From the NCBI RefSeq assembly GCF_021018895.1, contig NC_079365.1:17149001-17213000 (forward strand): 64,000 bases of DNA, written 5' to 3'. The DNA comes from Seriola aureovittata. Taxonomy: Eukaryota; Chordata; Actinopteri; Carangiformes; Carangidae. The stretch's first letter is position 1; each line of letters opens with the position of its first letter. A program made the translations under genes and the position numbers. The notes under the pieces were generated by a model. That model saw only the letters and a list, made by a program, of their open reading frames with translations. It was not told the DNA's origin and ran no database searches. This document shows positions 37,701-52,150 of this stretch, one piece after another.

Positions 37701-40700
37701 AGACGCCCTATACTCGAACATCATGCATTAAACTGAAATCCAGACAACGCGAGTGAATAGCAATTTTGTGGTATGTTACACCGGCAGTTTAAATGAAATG
37801 CAACATACAAAGAGTTTGGACAAAAAGGTATTTTTATATCTAGGCTTTGTGAAACTTTACATCTGAGTATTTTTTTTTAGAAAGCTCAGAGGAAACAAAA
37901 GGCTTCAAAACACCTACAGAACAACACCTTGTACAAAATCATTTTCCCTTTTTCATTGCCCTGAGGGCAGTTAAATCATCTACACTACCATTAAGCCCTG
38001 CTATTTGTTCCATAATATCACACTCAACAACAAGGCAAGAACCCCTGAGAGCCCTTGAAAAACAGCAGCCTAACAACAACCACAGGAGCGTTTAACTTGC
38101 ATTAGTCATTGGGGGATGGAGTTAAAATATCAATCTCATCCCCAATGTTAGCATCAGGTATGTGAAGGACAGCCGGGCTGGCACGTCCATGTCACGAGGA
38201 GGACTATTAGGGGGTGGATTAAGCTGTCCAATACATCCTGAGCGACAATGTCTATGTAATTCAGTTGTGGTGTTTTTGAAGAGGTGAATTCTGCTATCTA
38301 CAAGTAAAATACACATCTAAATTTATACATTATGTGCCCAAAGCTCACACTTGCCAGGGATGGTAGATTTGTAATTATGTCTTTTTTTTTTTTTAAATCT
38401 ACTGGTGGAGTAATCACTCACTATAATCAAATCCAGACTGATTACTTATATGGAGACAAAAAATAAAAATCAACAAATAGAAAAAATACATTTTTGATTG
38501 TACTATACCAATTTAATATAAAAAAATACATGCATGCAACAATGCACAGTCACCACCCACATTCTTTCCCCCAAAATAGCGTTAGTGCTTAGCCTACACT
38601 GTTGTATTATCAAAACATACAAATAGCATCAGATGCCATTAAAAAACAAATGTGATTCCATTCACAAATGCGTTTTATGGAAAAATGACTTATGGCTTAC
38701 ATCGCTGAAAATAGGACATCATAAATTAAACACTGGGCCCTAAAAATACAACACTATTTTTTATATGATGTTTAGTTGTTACTGTTTTAAATAACTAGCA
38801 GAGCTACATGCTCCAGGGACAGTCAGAGCGGAGATCTTACATTCTATTGCCGTCTGTGGGTTCCATCAGGCTCCCCGCAGGTTGCTATGGCACCAATAAC
38901 ATATTACATATAACCCTAACATAAAACTAAAGATGAGTTATTGATTAATTATTTCTATCCATTCTCAGTGTTTGGTTTTAAAAGAGTAACCTTTTGGTAT
39001 TCAACTTTTTTGTTATGGTGAACAAATCTCATGAAAAGACCAAAACCAACAATGTGTTTCATCCCTCAGTACTTTCAAACGTTCCTTACTGAAAGAATCA
39101 AATATTCAGAAAGAGGTCACTAACATACATCATACTTTCACTTTTAAAAAGAGCTGAATTATTTCCTAATTAATGAAGCAGCGTATGTGGGAGCGACTCA
39201 AAATAAACTACAGTGCCTGTGTTTATGGTAAAGGTACATGCCACAAAGGATAACCAGTGTGGCTCACTCAATGTGTTTTCAATAGTAATTGGACAAATAT
39301 TAAGCTCTATGGCACCGAGGACTTCACTATATCCAGCTTTGGCAACTCAAAGCAATACTTATTATTCGTATAGGAGCAATTCATTGTTGCTTTCATGGGA
39401 ATTTTTGACCATAAGAATAATCTCAATTATCAACAGACTTATCCTATAAAGGCAGTAGGATAATCATCGTGTTTTGCTGTGTTTTACACAACCCATCACA
39501 GCCTTTTTAACCTTAAACTGGGAATGAGACGCAGCAGTGGAACAGCTGAAATCCCTTCTAGCCATACAGCGCCGGTGTTACTTAACGTTTCTATTATCAC
39601 TGAGAAAAGTTATTTAAATGTAATTATCGAATAAAACATCAACTTAGCTTGCTAGCACTCTTTCGGCAATAGACAGTACTTCAGCAGTCAGGCGCTCGAA
39701 AACACTGAATGTGAAAAATAAGTCTGCAACACTAACTTCCCAGAAGAGCGTGCACGATATTCAGTGATGTGTTTCGCCACGTCACCTTTATAAGCCTAAT
39801 GAAGGCCATGTACCAAATTGGGTGACTAAATGAAGTGGATACTTTTCAAAGAAGTCAGTGAGTGTTGCTATATTCTTCACAGTCTCCTCTGGCACTGTCA
39901 TGCTTTACACTCATACAGTTAGATACACGCACACACAAAGAGACACTTGGACAGCGGTTGGTGAGAGAGAGGGAAGCACCGCTCGTGTACTTCACCCATC
40001 CCCATTTTCTCAGCTAGTCCTTTAATTAGGAGGAGAGTGAAGGCATATCATTAAATGTACTAATTAGAAAAACTACAGTCTAAACAACTTTTATATTATT
40101 CTGTCTGAATTCGTACGAAGCAGCAGTGGGCTGTTTTCACAGGCCTGATGAGCGAATAAACGGCAGACTCTCGATGCAAAATTGCTATGTATATGAGAAA
40201 CAAATGTATGTGCTGAGGGAGACAGCTGCTGTCTGTGCAATCTCATCTGCGCTGCATAGAGCAAACCGTCAAAAGCAAGGACATCTGCTTAGCTTTCCGT
40301 TTTGAGGAATCACAAACGTATGTTTATGACGAACGTGTGTTCAAATGTGTTCGTCTTACTTTAAATGTCAAATAGCTCACTCTCTCCACAGTCTGTCAAG
40401 CTCTTCATAGCTACCGGTACAAGTAATAGCGGCAAAACGAGGTTGGGGGTCTCTCCCTCTCCCTCTCTCTCTCTGCGAAAACAGAGGAGCTTAGAGAAGG
40501 AGTAAGTGGAGCTTGATCTTGAGAGTGCATGTGTTTCTCATTTCTCAGGAAGTGGGCGATGTGGCTCAATTTCCCCGGAAGTGTTCGAGTCACACCAAGG
40601 ACCTCGGGAACATGAGAACTGCCAAGATCAGCCAGAGATACGGCAAAGAGGGAGCCAAGCCTTAGGGCTAAAACATCAAGCTCAGAAATAATAAAACAAC

Positions 40701-41182
40701 AACTCAAATCCCAATGCAGATATTTAGGCCGACACAGCTAAAAGCAAACAAGCAGTTTCAGCAAAGAGGACATCGGCACCCTTGGGCCAGAGAAATGTAG
40801 CCATATTACAGTAAAATTAAGCCCATTAGTCTAGGGTAAAAATTGTTCTTTGACTGACTCAATGAAAAATAAAAACTCAAATAAAAATTTCAAGAACTCA
40901 TTTAAAATTATCCCTTAACACCTAGTCTTGATAATTTTTTTCTTTCTTTTGCACATATGAGCATGACTGTGCATGTCAAGACCTGTCTGGCTTTTTGTTC
41001 ATCATGTTAATTGACAGGAAGTCCTGCTGCACATTCAGAGCTGAGGCGAGATGTTTTTGTCAATGTCGTGCAGGGTGCTGATAGCCTAAAATACAACTTC
41101 ATAGTGAAATATAGAGACAAGTAGAAATAGTAAAGTGACAGAAACCCAAGACTAACTTTTTAATTAAGTCCAAAAACAGAGT

Positions 41183-41185
<3 letters not shown>

Positions 41186-41231
<46 letters not shown>
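41186..41231. repeat. (CA)n microsatellite
   Basis: About 23 perfect CA units. Confidence 0.95.
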
Positions 41232-41233
<2 letters not shown>

Positions 41234-42470
41234 AGGCATTGTGTGCATTACAGCCTTGGACCTCCACCCAAATAGAAAACATTTTTGTTTGTTTCATTAG
41301 GGAACTTGAACAACAAAGCAAGCAGAATAGGAGGAAGGGCAAAGGAGGCATACTCGACTTTCTCATTATGCCACACTTGCTCTGCAGTCTATTCTCTAAA
41401 CTTATCTGGTGAAAAGTGGATAAGACCATCTCATTATAATTAAATCCAAATGTGTCACCAACTCTCAATCCACTCTCAGTTCAGACGCCTGCCTCCCCTG
41501 CAGTTTTTCTCCTCTTTAAAAAGGTATACTGTGAAGATTCATACCATCTGTACTATGTCACTGCAGTCAGAGGTTATGAGGCCAGAGTGGCGCAACATGT
41601 CATATGTTCTTCAGCCTTTTACTACAAGGAATAAGTGAGAAACACAGTACATCAAACGTCAGACTTTGATAGAGCATGTGGGCGAAAAGGTCTAGATGAA
41701 AGTCTCCAGTGTATTAAGTCTTCCTTGAATAGAAAAAAAAGAAAGAAAAAGGAAAAAAAAAAAAAACACATATCCTGGCATTTATTCTCTATTCATAAGA
41801 AGCCGGCAAAGAACTATGAACTATTGTTCTATTGTCTGACCAAAACTGACTCTTTTATGAATTAAAACTACATGACTTCCTGTGGAGAAGTGGATGCTTA
41901 AAACAGCCCCTCACATACAGGCTGAATCTACACTAGATGGCTACGCCTCAAAACTGGTGAAATCATACAGTAAATCTGAATTGTGTCAATCTGCTGTTAA
42001 AAATGCTACTAGAGCAATGCTGGTACAGTGAATGAAGTGCATTAAATAGCTGGAGCACTCACTGATTGAGTGCATCAGGGGCTCTGATGAAAACCATTAA
42101 CAAGATTAAACAAATTCAGGGCTGGTGACCTCTTTAATAGACCAGCCATAGCTCGTTCCCTTCACAGCCCACAATAAACAATCCTCAAACATGTCTCCAT
42201 ACACAATGGCATGACCACACATAACGGCTCTGATAGCGTTAGGAAAATTTACTGTGTAAAGTGAGGTTTTCAATTTTCAGTGTGGCAACTGGGTCACTTA
42301 AGTGCCAAGAACTTATGAGGTCATACCTCAGGACACGGCGTGCAGCCCCGCATGAATTGTCTAGTTATTGATTCTGAAATAAATTCAGCTGCCTCTGGTG
42401 GATACATTACACTCCTCACACATTACTGGTGTTCATGAATGGTGATGGCTGATTACCAGCAATGTAAATG

Positions 42471-42545
42471 GGTCCATCTAACTCAACGGGTAGAGCATGA
42501 CACTAATACCGCCAGGCTAATGATATGATCATAGCTTGGAACAAC
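42471..42545 (+). pseudogene. tRNA-derived (SINE-like) remnant
   Basis: Contains an A-box-like stretch (ATCTAACTCAACGGGTAGAGC) followed by ACACTAATACCGCCAGGCTAATG, as in a tRNA-derived repeat common in fish. The expected B-box (GGTTCGA type) is destroyed (ATGATATGATCATAGC) and no cloverleaf can be formed. It is not a functional tRNA gene. Confidence 0.5.
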
Positions 42546-44581
42546 CAGGCTGAAAATGTATGCTGTTGTAGCCAGAGTAAGGTGATTTGAGTGTCAAGTT
42601 GTAAAAAGACTACTATAAAACAGTTGCAAATAAAAAAAAAAAAAAAAAAGAGAAAAAGTGGAATTAAATGTGTTTTAGTAGAAAACGACAGTCTGGTACT
42701 GAGGAAAAATACCTAACCTCCAGCTCGCTGGCCAAATGACTCAATGTTAGCCATAAATAATATCACTGCGCCAGGACTTTGCATGCATCACTTCCAAACA
42801 GGCTCTTCATGCCTGCCCGGGGCCATACACACAGTGAGACCTCCTCCCTTCCTCTTTAACTGCTCTTTGATGTTGGACTCTAATCAATACTTGAAGGCTG
42901 AATTTAGAAACGATAAATAAAACCATGAAGCGCAATGCACTCAATATCTCTGTAACAGCCTCTTTAGTAGTCTTGCTTGTATGTAATATTTACTGTACGT
43001 AATTCATTATGAAGCAAGAACTTTACTAACACCACAATGTAATGAGGGGCGTACACATCGCACAAACCTACCACACAGGCCTGGTCCAACGTACATTTTA
43101 CACTAGCAAAATGTTGTCATCATCTCAGCTGCAAATGATATGATAAAACCCAATTAATGAAAAACTGACACTGCTTCATACAACTGATAGGTATGAACTT
43201 GATATTGGCAGTGTATTTACTGCATTTTTCCATAATACATATTTTTTAACAATGACAATTAAGGTCTATTCTATTCTATTCCCTTTGACAATCTCTCAAA
43301 TTACAAATTTTTCTTTTTTTTTTTACTTTTACATTTCTTTTGCGTGGTAAATTGATATTATTAAGCTGCAGAAGTCATGCACACTGAAGCTGTATGTAAT
43401 ATCCACGATGTATTCATTACCTGCTGTCTGGTTTTTAATGGCATTGCACTTCTCAAAAGTAACATATTAAAATATAGTTCCACATTACAAAATGAAATAC
43501 TTTCTTTCACACACCGAACCTGTAGTTAACCTCATCCCCACTGTAATTTTTTTTTTTGCAACTAACAAGACAGGATTCGTTTCCACCGGTTCAATATTTT
43601 TAATTTTTCAATGATATAAATCATGACAAGTACAGAAAACACATTTATAATTGCCAACATAAGTAAGTTTTGTCAAGGTTGAGCGTTTGAGATTCAAAAA
43701 AAAAAAAAAAACTAATGAAATCAAACACGTGTACTGTTCAACTTTGTATGAAAGTAAACGAGAAGGGAAATAAGAAATGTCACAGTTGAAATCATGTACA
43801 GAGCCGCAGTCTAAACAACAGGAAAATGCTCCTGCTGGTTAACTTTAGAGGTATTGTGATGGAAGAAATCGAGTGGCATGTAATGAAAAGATGGGTGCTA
43901 ATTAGCCAAAAGGGATTACAAGACTATTCAAGTACCTATCATCAACGCCAACTTATAACTCATGACAAATGAGGACATCTGCTCTGATGATGGCTCCTCC
44001 ACATTCACACTCTTGTTTGGCCTTGCTTTCATACATGGCACAGCCTGGTGGTTGTCTGTCAAGATATAGTGTATCCCATCCCAGTAAACAGTATACTATC
44101 AAAAGACAACAATATCATTTCACACCAAGCTTATTGAAGCCACCTTGGCACCAATTTCATCACCTACACGTAGTCAAACTTGCATCAAAACAAATCCAAG
44201 ACTAATAAACATGAGATCAAATGCACACATGAGCGGGAGCAAACAAAGGCTGAGAAACAGCACTCAGTTGAGCAGTACTTGGCTGTGACTCCAATCAAGC
44301 AGCATCATCACAGCTGAGTGGTGAAGACAATGTGCAAATGCGTTTAACTGCAATACTTGAAACCTGATGCATGCTGGTCCAAGAAAATACAAGACTGGAT
44401 TTTTACTTCATTCAAAAAAAAAAAAAAAAAGAAAACTGTGCAGCGTGTTTGCTTGATTTAATAGGTTTCTGAGGTTCTCACAGTCAACTGTAATAGCTTC
44501 AACTTGCATGTTCCCTCCCAGGCTCTTAACCCTTTGTGCGAACTTCCAGTGATTTGCAAGACTACAGTTAACAGTAAACTA

Positions 44582-44820
44582 GAGCTGAAAGTTTCTCGAT
44601 TAACAGAAAAGCTATCTGCTACTATATAATCAAGCAAAAATGCCAAATATTCTCCAATTTTTGCCTTTTTGGTTGTTTTACGTCATTGTAAACTAAGTAT
44701 CTTTGTCTTTTAGACTGTTATTAGTCATTTATTTCTTGGCATTTACAGATTAAACTACTGATTGAAAAAGAATCGATAAATTATTTGATGATGAAAATAA
44801 TTATTTAGTTGCAGCCCCAC
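44582..44820 (-). repeat. Teleost interspersed repeat (GTTGCAGC family), minus copy
   Basis: Starts AGAGCTG and ends TTAGTTGCAGCCCC, with the family's AT-rich 'cgattaa' words, a CAAGCAAAAATGCCAAA block and an ATTATTTGATGATGAAAATAA block between. This matches a very common spiny-rayed-fish repeat whose ends are GCTGCAAC palindrome-like; probably a non-autonomous DNA transposon. It has an internal deletion. Confidence 0.6.
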
Positions 44821-44849
44821 ATAGTGAACCCCATTCCAGACTTGGTATG

Positions 44850-45155
44850 TGCTGCATAACTCATAATCAATCAATCTGCTGATTACTTTCTTGAATAAAT
44901 ATAAAAGGTGCCCATAATCATTTCCTAAAGCCCAAAATGATGCATTCAAATTAAAGCCAGAAATAGTGAGTCTACAATCAGATATGCCACATAAAGTACA
45001 AAAACATGACATTTAAAAAGCGTTAACCTGTGAAAGTTTGGCATTTGTGCTTGAAAAATGACAAATAATTAATTGATTACCAAATTAGCTACAGATTAAT
45101 TTTCTGTCAGTCAATAAGTAGATGAATAGACTAACTGTTGCAACTCCAAATCCAG
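44850..45155 (+). repeat. Teleost interspersed repeat (GTTGCAGC family), plus copy
   Basis: Contains the family landmarks in order: AATCTGCTGATTACTTTCTTG, CCTAAAGCCCAAAATGATG, GTTTGGCATTTGTGCTTGAA, AAATGAC and ATTAATTTTCTGTCAGTCAA, then ACTGTTGCAACTCC. It sits directly beside a copy in the opposite direction. Confidence 0.6.
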
Positions 45156-45909
45156 GCCATATTTTAATATACAATATACAATATGCAAGTTTTGGATAAG
45201 CAAGCGCTAGCATGAGACAAAGTAAACCAAACCACTCCACGCCACTCCTCCTATCCACCACCCACACTGCAGCCTTAATATACATTTTATTCACGTCATA
45301 TTCAGCTGTCTTTAAGATTCCAGAACTGTCTTCTTTATTTTAGAAAAACACAACTTTTGACCTTGGGCATGAAAAAAGATAAGCAACAGAAGTTCAGGCA
45401 TTAAAAGATCAGAGGGACATTTATACAACCACCTGCTCAAATATCAGTCATCTCTATAAGTTGTCAATAAGTTCCTACACTCTACATTTACAGATTGTAA
45501 TTGACAGTATATTCAAATTTTAGAAGGAAAGCATACATTTGCTTCATTTTTCGTAGCGACAGTAAAGACTATACTGTCATTTTCCATCTGCTGTTCTGTG
45601 CCATCTACATTAGTTCTACTTTGGCCCATGAAAAAAGAAAACAGCTATCTACCTTCTCATCCTTTTATACTTATACTATACTTTACACCATGTAGGTCTG
45701 ACTACAGGTTAGAGTTAACCAATTATAACACATTAATGACAAGGCTGTTCCATTACTTATTTCAAATGACAGATACCCTTTGAATCCGGACCTTTAAAAC
45801 ACGAAAAATATACGTTACAATTTATGTTACAAGTCTATCTTGGTCTACAAGTCTATTTTACATATATGACAAAAAGCAACAAGGGAGTATTTTTAATATT
45901 TGTTTTAAA

Positions 45910-46014
45910 AAAAAAAATGACTAAAATGATTATTTGATTATCAAAATAGATGATTTACACAATTAATTTTCTGTCAATCCAACAATTGATAAATCAACTA
46001 ATTGTTGCTGCTCT
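45910..46014 (+). repeat. Teleost interspersed repeat (GTTGCAGC family), 3' fragment
   Basis: Only the right part of the family is present: TTATTTGATTATCAAAATAG, then ATTAATTTTCTGTCAATCCA and CTAATTGTTGCTGCTCT. Confidence 0.55.
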
Positions 46015-47902
46015 CCACAATCTTGTTTATCAACTGTCCTCTTTAAACGTGGAAACAAATTTGTCACAGCAACATGGAGAGTCCTGTCATTGGTGAGCTA
46101 ATTGTCCTCATTATTGCCCTTTGAAGCCTCTTTACTGAATAAAAATACTTTCATCTATCCATTGACAGGATAATTATAATATTAATAGGCTTGAATAAAA
46201 AATTAGCCTCTGTTTATCTCCAAACAACAACTTCCATTTCATCAAGATGGCACTCAGTAATGTCACTGGTGCCATAAAGTCTACTCAAAGCATTTAATTC
46301 TACACATTACAACAACACAGATGATTGTCTTGAGAACCGTGAGGCCATTGAGGCAGAGCGGTTGCTAGCTCCCACCTGCCTCACGCTGGCTGTAAAGTGC
46401 GGGAACAGATGATCTCTGAAATCCCTCAGTGATTAGTGGTTACCTGGGGATAGGTCTCCTCTCTGCGACGGTAAACACTTGTGTTGTGAGGTTTAGATTA
46501 GCTGTGACAACAACATACAGCAGCTGTCACACCTTCAGCTCACACCAGAGTTTGACAGATAAGCAGACACGCAGGAATTCGTATGACAGAGCGTCTAAAA
46601 TTACCCGGGGATCAACTGGAAAGTGTCTTTTTTTTTTTTGTTGGTGTTGTTGTTGCTTTTTTAAACAATCAACATATTCAGCTGTTGACCGTGTTGTCAT
46701 ATAAATTCTTTTCACCATCTAATAAATACTTGAGTTGTCTTTGTTGAGGAAGCGTGAAACAATCTCTTTGTGAAATATGAAAATGTCAAAGGAAAAGGCC
46801 ATGGTATTCAAATCCCTAGTTAATTAGGGTTCCATTACCAGGAGGGTTTGAATGTTTGTGTTGAAGAACAGAAGCATTTGCATTCCCCAAAGGGGAGCAT
46901 GTCAACAGGATCGATAGGGTAGTCTCTAAAATCCCGTTCTGCCTCCAAAAACTATCTAACTCAGCACATCTTCTCCCTGGGAAATCTCTGAAATTAACCA
47001 ACACAAATTTTCACACTAGCTGCCTTTGTCATGTTTACTATATCACACGTTCCTTTCACAATTTCAATGCAAAACATCCAAAAGATCCAAATAAATTAAG
47101 CAACTGGAAAAGGTGCACCACCACCTGTAATGCTTAGCTGTGTTTTGGGTTTAATACCAAAGACCCCCTTCCATTGTCTTTGTCTTGAATTAAAGAAAGC
47201 TCCCAGAGAGGCCGTCTAAGTGCGTGAGAGTAACAAACAGAACATCAATCTCATTCTAAATCCAAAAGAAAGAACCTGGGGACTGATCTCTAAGTGTTAA
47301 GTTAGCGAGGGCAAGAAAAAAAAAACAAGGAATTAATGAAATGGGTTTAGCACTGGAGTGGAAAAGTGGGTATTGACTCAGTGTTAAACCCATACCCAGC
47401 CGAACTGTATTTGATTACTGCTATTCTTCTGTATCTACCTCTCATGTGATGAATGACCCTTAATGCATTATTATTCCATTATGAAGTCATCTACAGTGTG
47501 AGCTACAGTACTTTGTGTACAATTCACTGAGTATGTTTCCCAAAATTAACAACACATAATTAACTAACTAACCTAACTTATTTACTACTGCATCTCATAC
47601 CACTGCATTTTGGTGAGTGGATGCTTCCTTATCATCATCAATTTGGAAAGATGGCAACATTTTGGAAAATCTTTTAGTTAGCCTTTAGGCTGGTGGGTAG
47701 TGAAATCTGTTTTCCCCCTGAGCAAAGGGACCTTTTCAGACATCCTACATTCAAAACTCTGAAAAAGGTAGAGGTTGTTGATACAGCACTGAGGTGCAAT
47801 TACTGTCAGGTGCTTCAACATTCCCATCTGACAAGAGAGTTAATTGTAACAGCTAACTGAAGCTAATTGTAGCATCTTATTTTCGTAAGCGGACTTTTCA
47901 AA

Positions 47903-47903
<1 letters not shown>

Positions 47904-47944
<41 letters not shown>
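47904..47944. repeat. (CA)n microsatellite
   Basis: About 20 perfect CA units. Confidence 0.95.
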
Positions 47945-47946
<2 letters not shown>

Positions 47947-49487
47947 CATCTCATGAAGGTCAATTCAAGAGTTGGAAAAACTTTCCTTACCACCTTTTAT
48001 ACAACTGTATAAAAATCTTGTATTCTACCATTGTAGGTGAATTTGCTATATTTCTGTATATATTAATTTTAATACAAATTTATATGTAAAGGGCAGAGCC
48101 GATAAATCATCCAGCCCATATCAGCTTACCAAAGATATTCAGTATCATACTGTCAGATATGGCAATATATAACAAGACTGACGTACAGAAAAATCTAAGA
48201 TATATCTGCGTGCGTTATTCAGTCAAGTTCATTATTCTTAAACAGATTTAAGTAATTGTAATTAAAAATGTCTGTTTGTGCAACAACTATTGGCTGCTGT
48301 ATTGTTATCAGGTTTAACTCTCAAATATTGATGGTGGCCTCAATAATTAAGTATCTCTAAGACAGTGACATTAAACAAAAAAGGCATGAAACCACAACGA
48401 ATTATGTCAAAATAAATCTTTTACACAAATTTTTTAAATCAGTACGTTTATAAGCAGCCCACTGAAAATGTTCCGACACAGTTAAGCTTCCAGTTGCATA
48501 AAACCAACACCCTCGGGTGTTTTTTTTTTTTTTGTTTGTTTGTTTCCCCAAAATGTGCTAAACAACAGCTAATGCCAAAGATCTAAGGGCTGTCAGGTTT
48601 ACATGGCATTGTTTCAGTTTCATTGTAAAGCATTCTGTTACTGTTCCATTTAAACAAAACACAAGTCTGTCCTGACAGTGACAACTACTCTGCAAAGTTA
48701 CTACCACTGCAGAGTTTCACCAGCTAACTAATGACTATGAATTTAATTCATAGTGTAGTGACTTTTTTACTTTCACATGCTGGAACACAGGTATATTTCT
48801 ACAGCTGCTCAAGACAACAACATTATAATTTATGCAAAGGTTAAAAATCAATTCATCAAACATAACTTGACTCTCATTCAACGAGCTTATTTTGCATTCT
48901 GCAGGGCACCTTGAGCTTGATTAAACATGCACAGCCTAATCCTATATCTTCAGCGATTGTCGCCACAATTCAAGACAAGGAAAATGAGCCTCGTGGATGG
49001 GATAGCCTACTTTTGAATTTGTTTTTCCTCGAGTCGGAAAAAGACAATCTTGAATGTAGCCCACAGATGAAAAAAAAAAAAAAGACAAAGGAAAAAAAAC
49101 AATGAGCACAAAGCAAACACATGCTCTGCTGACCCACAATAACACAATGCAGGAAAAAGGAGCCTGAAGGTTCTATTGTCTTCATTCTCCACAGGGCAAC
49201 AGTGACTGACAGTTCAGCTGTAAGTAAAGCTGACACAGTATCACGCCGCGGCAAGATTGTTTAAGGGCAAAGAGGACGTGGCGACTGAAGGACAGAGGAC
49301 ATTTATTGATATGGCCAAGTCCTTGAGTGCAGCAGTGTATGTCCTTCAGTGACAGTGCCTTATTGCCTGGACATTAATCACTATTGTCATGAAGCACAGG
49401 AAATAAGTACACTAGTTTCCCCAACAGCATGTTTCCTCCCTTGTTTCAAACCATCCTGGTCAAATCCAGTTTGCGCGCACACAAGGG

Positions 49488-49489
<2 letters not shown>

Positions 49490-49557
<68 letters not shown>

Positions 49558-49570
49558 TGTGTGTGTGCGT
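49490..49570. repeat. (TG)n microsatellite with CG interruptions
   Basis: Alternating purine-pyrimidine tract of TG units broken twice by GCGC. Such tracts favour Z-DNA. Confidence 0.95.
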
Positions 49571-49971
49571 TCTGAGTTGGATGTTGCTAGGACGGATGAA
49601 ATGATTTGGAGTGAAGTGGCTGTGAGTCATTCTAAATGATTAAAATGGTGCTGTGACCAGCTTAGAGTATCTCGGCTGAAACACTGGGTGAACTCAACCA
49701 TACACACCAAGTAATGAAGTGATGACCAATTGCCTTGATTAACATAAGTTAAACAAATAAACTCTTTAATCACAATTAATGTCAAATTACTCTAATTATC
49801 ATATAAAATAATGAAATTGTTAGATTGCACTTCAATATAAGTGCCAGAGCAGCGCACGTCTGTAAATCGTGAAATTCACATGTAAAATGTATATTTAAAA
49901 TTAATACGTTTTATGGTATTTATGTCTATAACTGCGAAGCAGGAGAAGACCCGCTATGGATTTCCTTCTGC

Positions 49972-50023
49972 TAATATACACTACTCAGGATATACATTAA
50001 TATACACCATTCAGGATATACAG
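49972..50023. repeat. 26-bp tandem duplication
   Basis: Two adjacent 26-bp units, each starting TAATATACAC and containing TCAGGATATACA. They differ at three positions. Confidence 0.75.
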
Positions 50024-51140
50024 ACAAAAATAAACAGAACAGTTACAGAGTGTCTGTTACCACACTGGCCATAAATGAGCTGCAAACAGGTATTCAGTAT
50101 CCTTATGAAGCAAATATGTCAGCAAAGGAACAATACTGTATAATGCGGTTACTGAAGAAGAGACTGTCTGCTTCTGAAACATTATTCAAACCGTGACAGA
50201 GCTGTGGCACAACTGGAAATCAATGCAGCTGTATCCAGTGGACGTGAGGTTAGCTTTAGCCCACACTGTTCAAAGGCTGATGATTACAGATGTAACATAA
50301 TGCGCAAAATAACATGGAGTTAGTTTTTTTTTTTTTTCTGCTTTCATTATTAAGGCAATGCATTCAACACGGTTTTTTATGCTTCAAGGATACACACAAA
50401 GCATTTTTGTAATGAAACAATGAATGTAAAAAACTTTGGTTTATTACAAGAAAACCTTTAAGGAGCAGCATAAATCCATACTTTGTACTAGTGCTTATCA
50501 TGGTTTGACTATGTAGTATTTCACTGGAAAAATTATAAAAGTATAATGTATAAAAATTATATTGAGATTGTGCATAGAAAATAATTCTGATGATTGCTAA
50601 ATGCAGCTTGAGCAGATACTATAATGAGGACACTAAAGCAGACGAGCCATTTAAAGCTGAAATAAAGTTTTTTAACTTATTGTTAATGTTGGTACAATTG
50701 TTGGTGGAAGTCTTGTTTGTTTGTTGAGTTTGACTCACATCCTACGACCCACACTTTTTTTTTTATATATTACTACAAAAAGGTGAAGTAGACCGATTTT
50801 CTTGAACAGCAACATATTTCACTTTCTTTTCAGTATTACTTATACTGTAGTGCTAACGTAATTTTTTAGTGCTTTCAATGACTCTTTGATGTCAGGGCAC
50901 ACAGCAACATCACATCTAGCATGGAAATCACAAAACAAGTATACCTTATTAAAAAGCTTACATGACCTAACCTTTTCAAATGAATAGCCTCATGGCCAAG
51001 AATCAGACATTTAATTTGAGAAAGTGATTGAACAAATGATAAATTCTGAAAGTAACACAAGGTTGTGAATGTTTACTTACACTTGCCCTAGCTACACTAG
51101 GGAAATTATGAGCAATTTTTTAACTGCATTTTCCATCAGT

Positions 51141-51178
51141 AAGAAAAAGAAAAAGAAAAAAAAAAAAAAAAAAAAAAA
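51141..51178. repeat. A-rich tract
   Basis: AAGAAAAAG-type start leading to about 22 consecutive A. Confidence 0.9.
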
Positions 51179-51213
51179 TCACACACTTCTAGGAGAAATC
51201 ATTCCTTGCATTT

Positions 51214-51214
<1 letters not shown>

Positions 51215-51254
<40 letters not shown>
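51215..51254. repeat. (TA)n microsatellite
   Basis: About 20 perfect TA units, 37 bp after the A-rich tract. Confidence 0.95.
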
Positions 51255-51257
<3 letters not shown>

Positions 51258-52150
51258 TCCTCAAGTGTCAATTTCCACACTGACTACTCTAAAAGCAGTT
51301 TTCATTACTTTAAATATTTGGTATTTTGGCATTTATCATAACTACCCTGTTTTTCAAAATGTGTAGCATAAACAAAACTAAATTTAGGTTATTGAAAACT
51401 ACAATATATGGAGAAAACTGTGGAATAGTAAGAGGCCGTTCATTTCAAAAGATATTTTCGGGCAAAGAAGCAGTTTTTCCCCACAACAGTTCAGCTTGAA
51501 GAAAACTTTGCTTTTCCCAAACCACAACGGTGTCCACTGCTGAATCACCAAAACACAATATAAACAACACACAACTGTTCTCCAAAGCTAGACTACTGTA
51601 CGTCTCAATTTGGCACTAAGGATGTCACAGGAACCCGTAGCAAGTCCATGCCAAAATTCTGAGAACGTGACAGTACTTGTGATGTGGTGCGATTCTTCTC
51701 GGACTGATGGGGGCAGTATAATAACAGTCTAACAACAAACTCTAAGTGAAGAAGAAGGCAGGCACAATAAACAATAACAGCAACATGTGGAATGGCAGCA
51801 GCATGTGCGGAACCACCACGTTCACTGCAACTGCAAAAACACGACAAGACTGGTGTATGGAGATTTGGAGCATTTCAAATGAAAGGAGGAAACACCTCAA
51901 ACTAATCTAAGCTGCTCAAAGGCATCCAGATCTGTGCAAAGAATTCAGGCTAAGTGAGTTTTAGTTGCTAACTTTATATTAACAACATGTCGTCTAGATG
52001 TTCATGTCGTGTAATGATTGTGAATTGCGACAACCGGCATCTGTTGTAGCAACAGTCCACACAAAGGCTAATGTTATCCTGTTCAGGCTAATGTAGCGAC
52101 AGCTCATGACGTGAGCTGGCAGCTCACAACATTAGTAGGCTACCGTCAGT

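Noticed and set aside
42471..42545. Functional tRNA gene
   Set aside because: The A-box-like part is present but the B-box and the cloverleaf pairing are missing.
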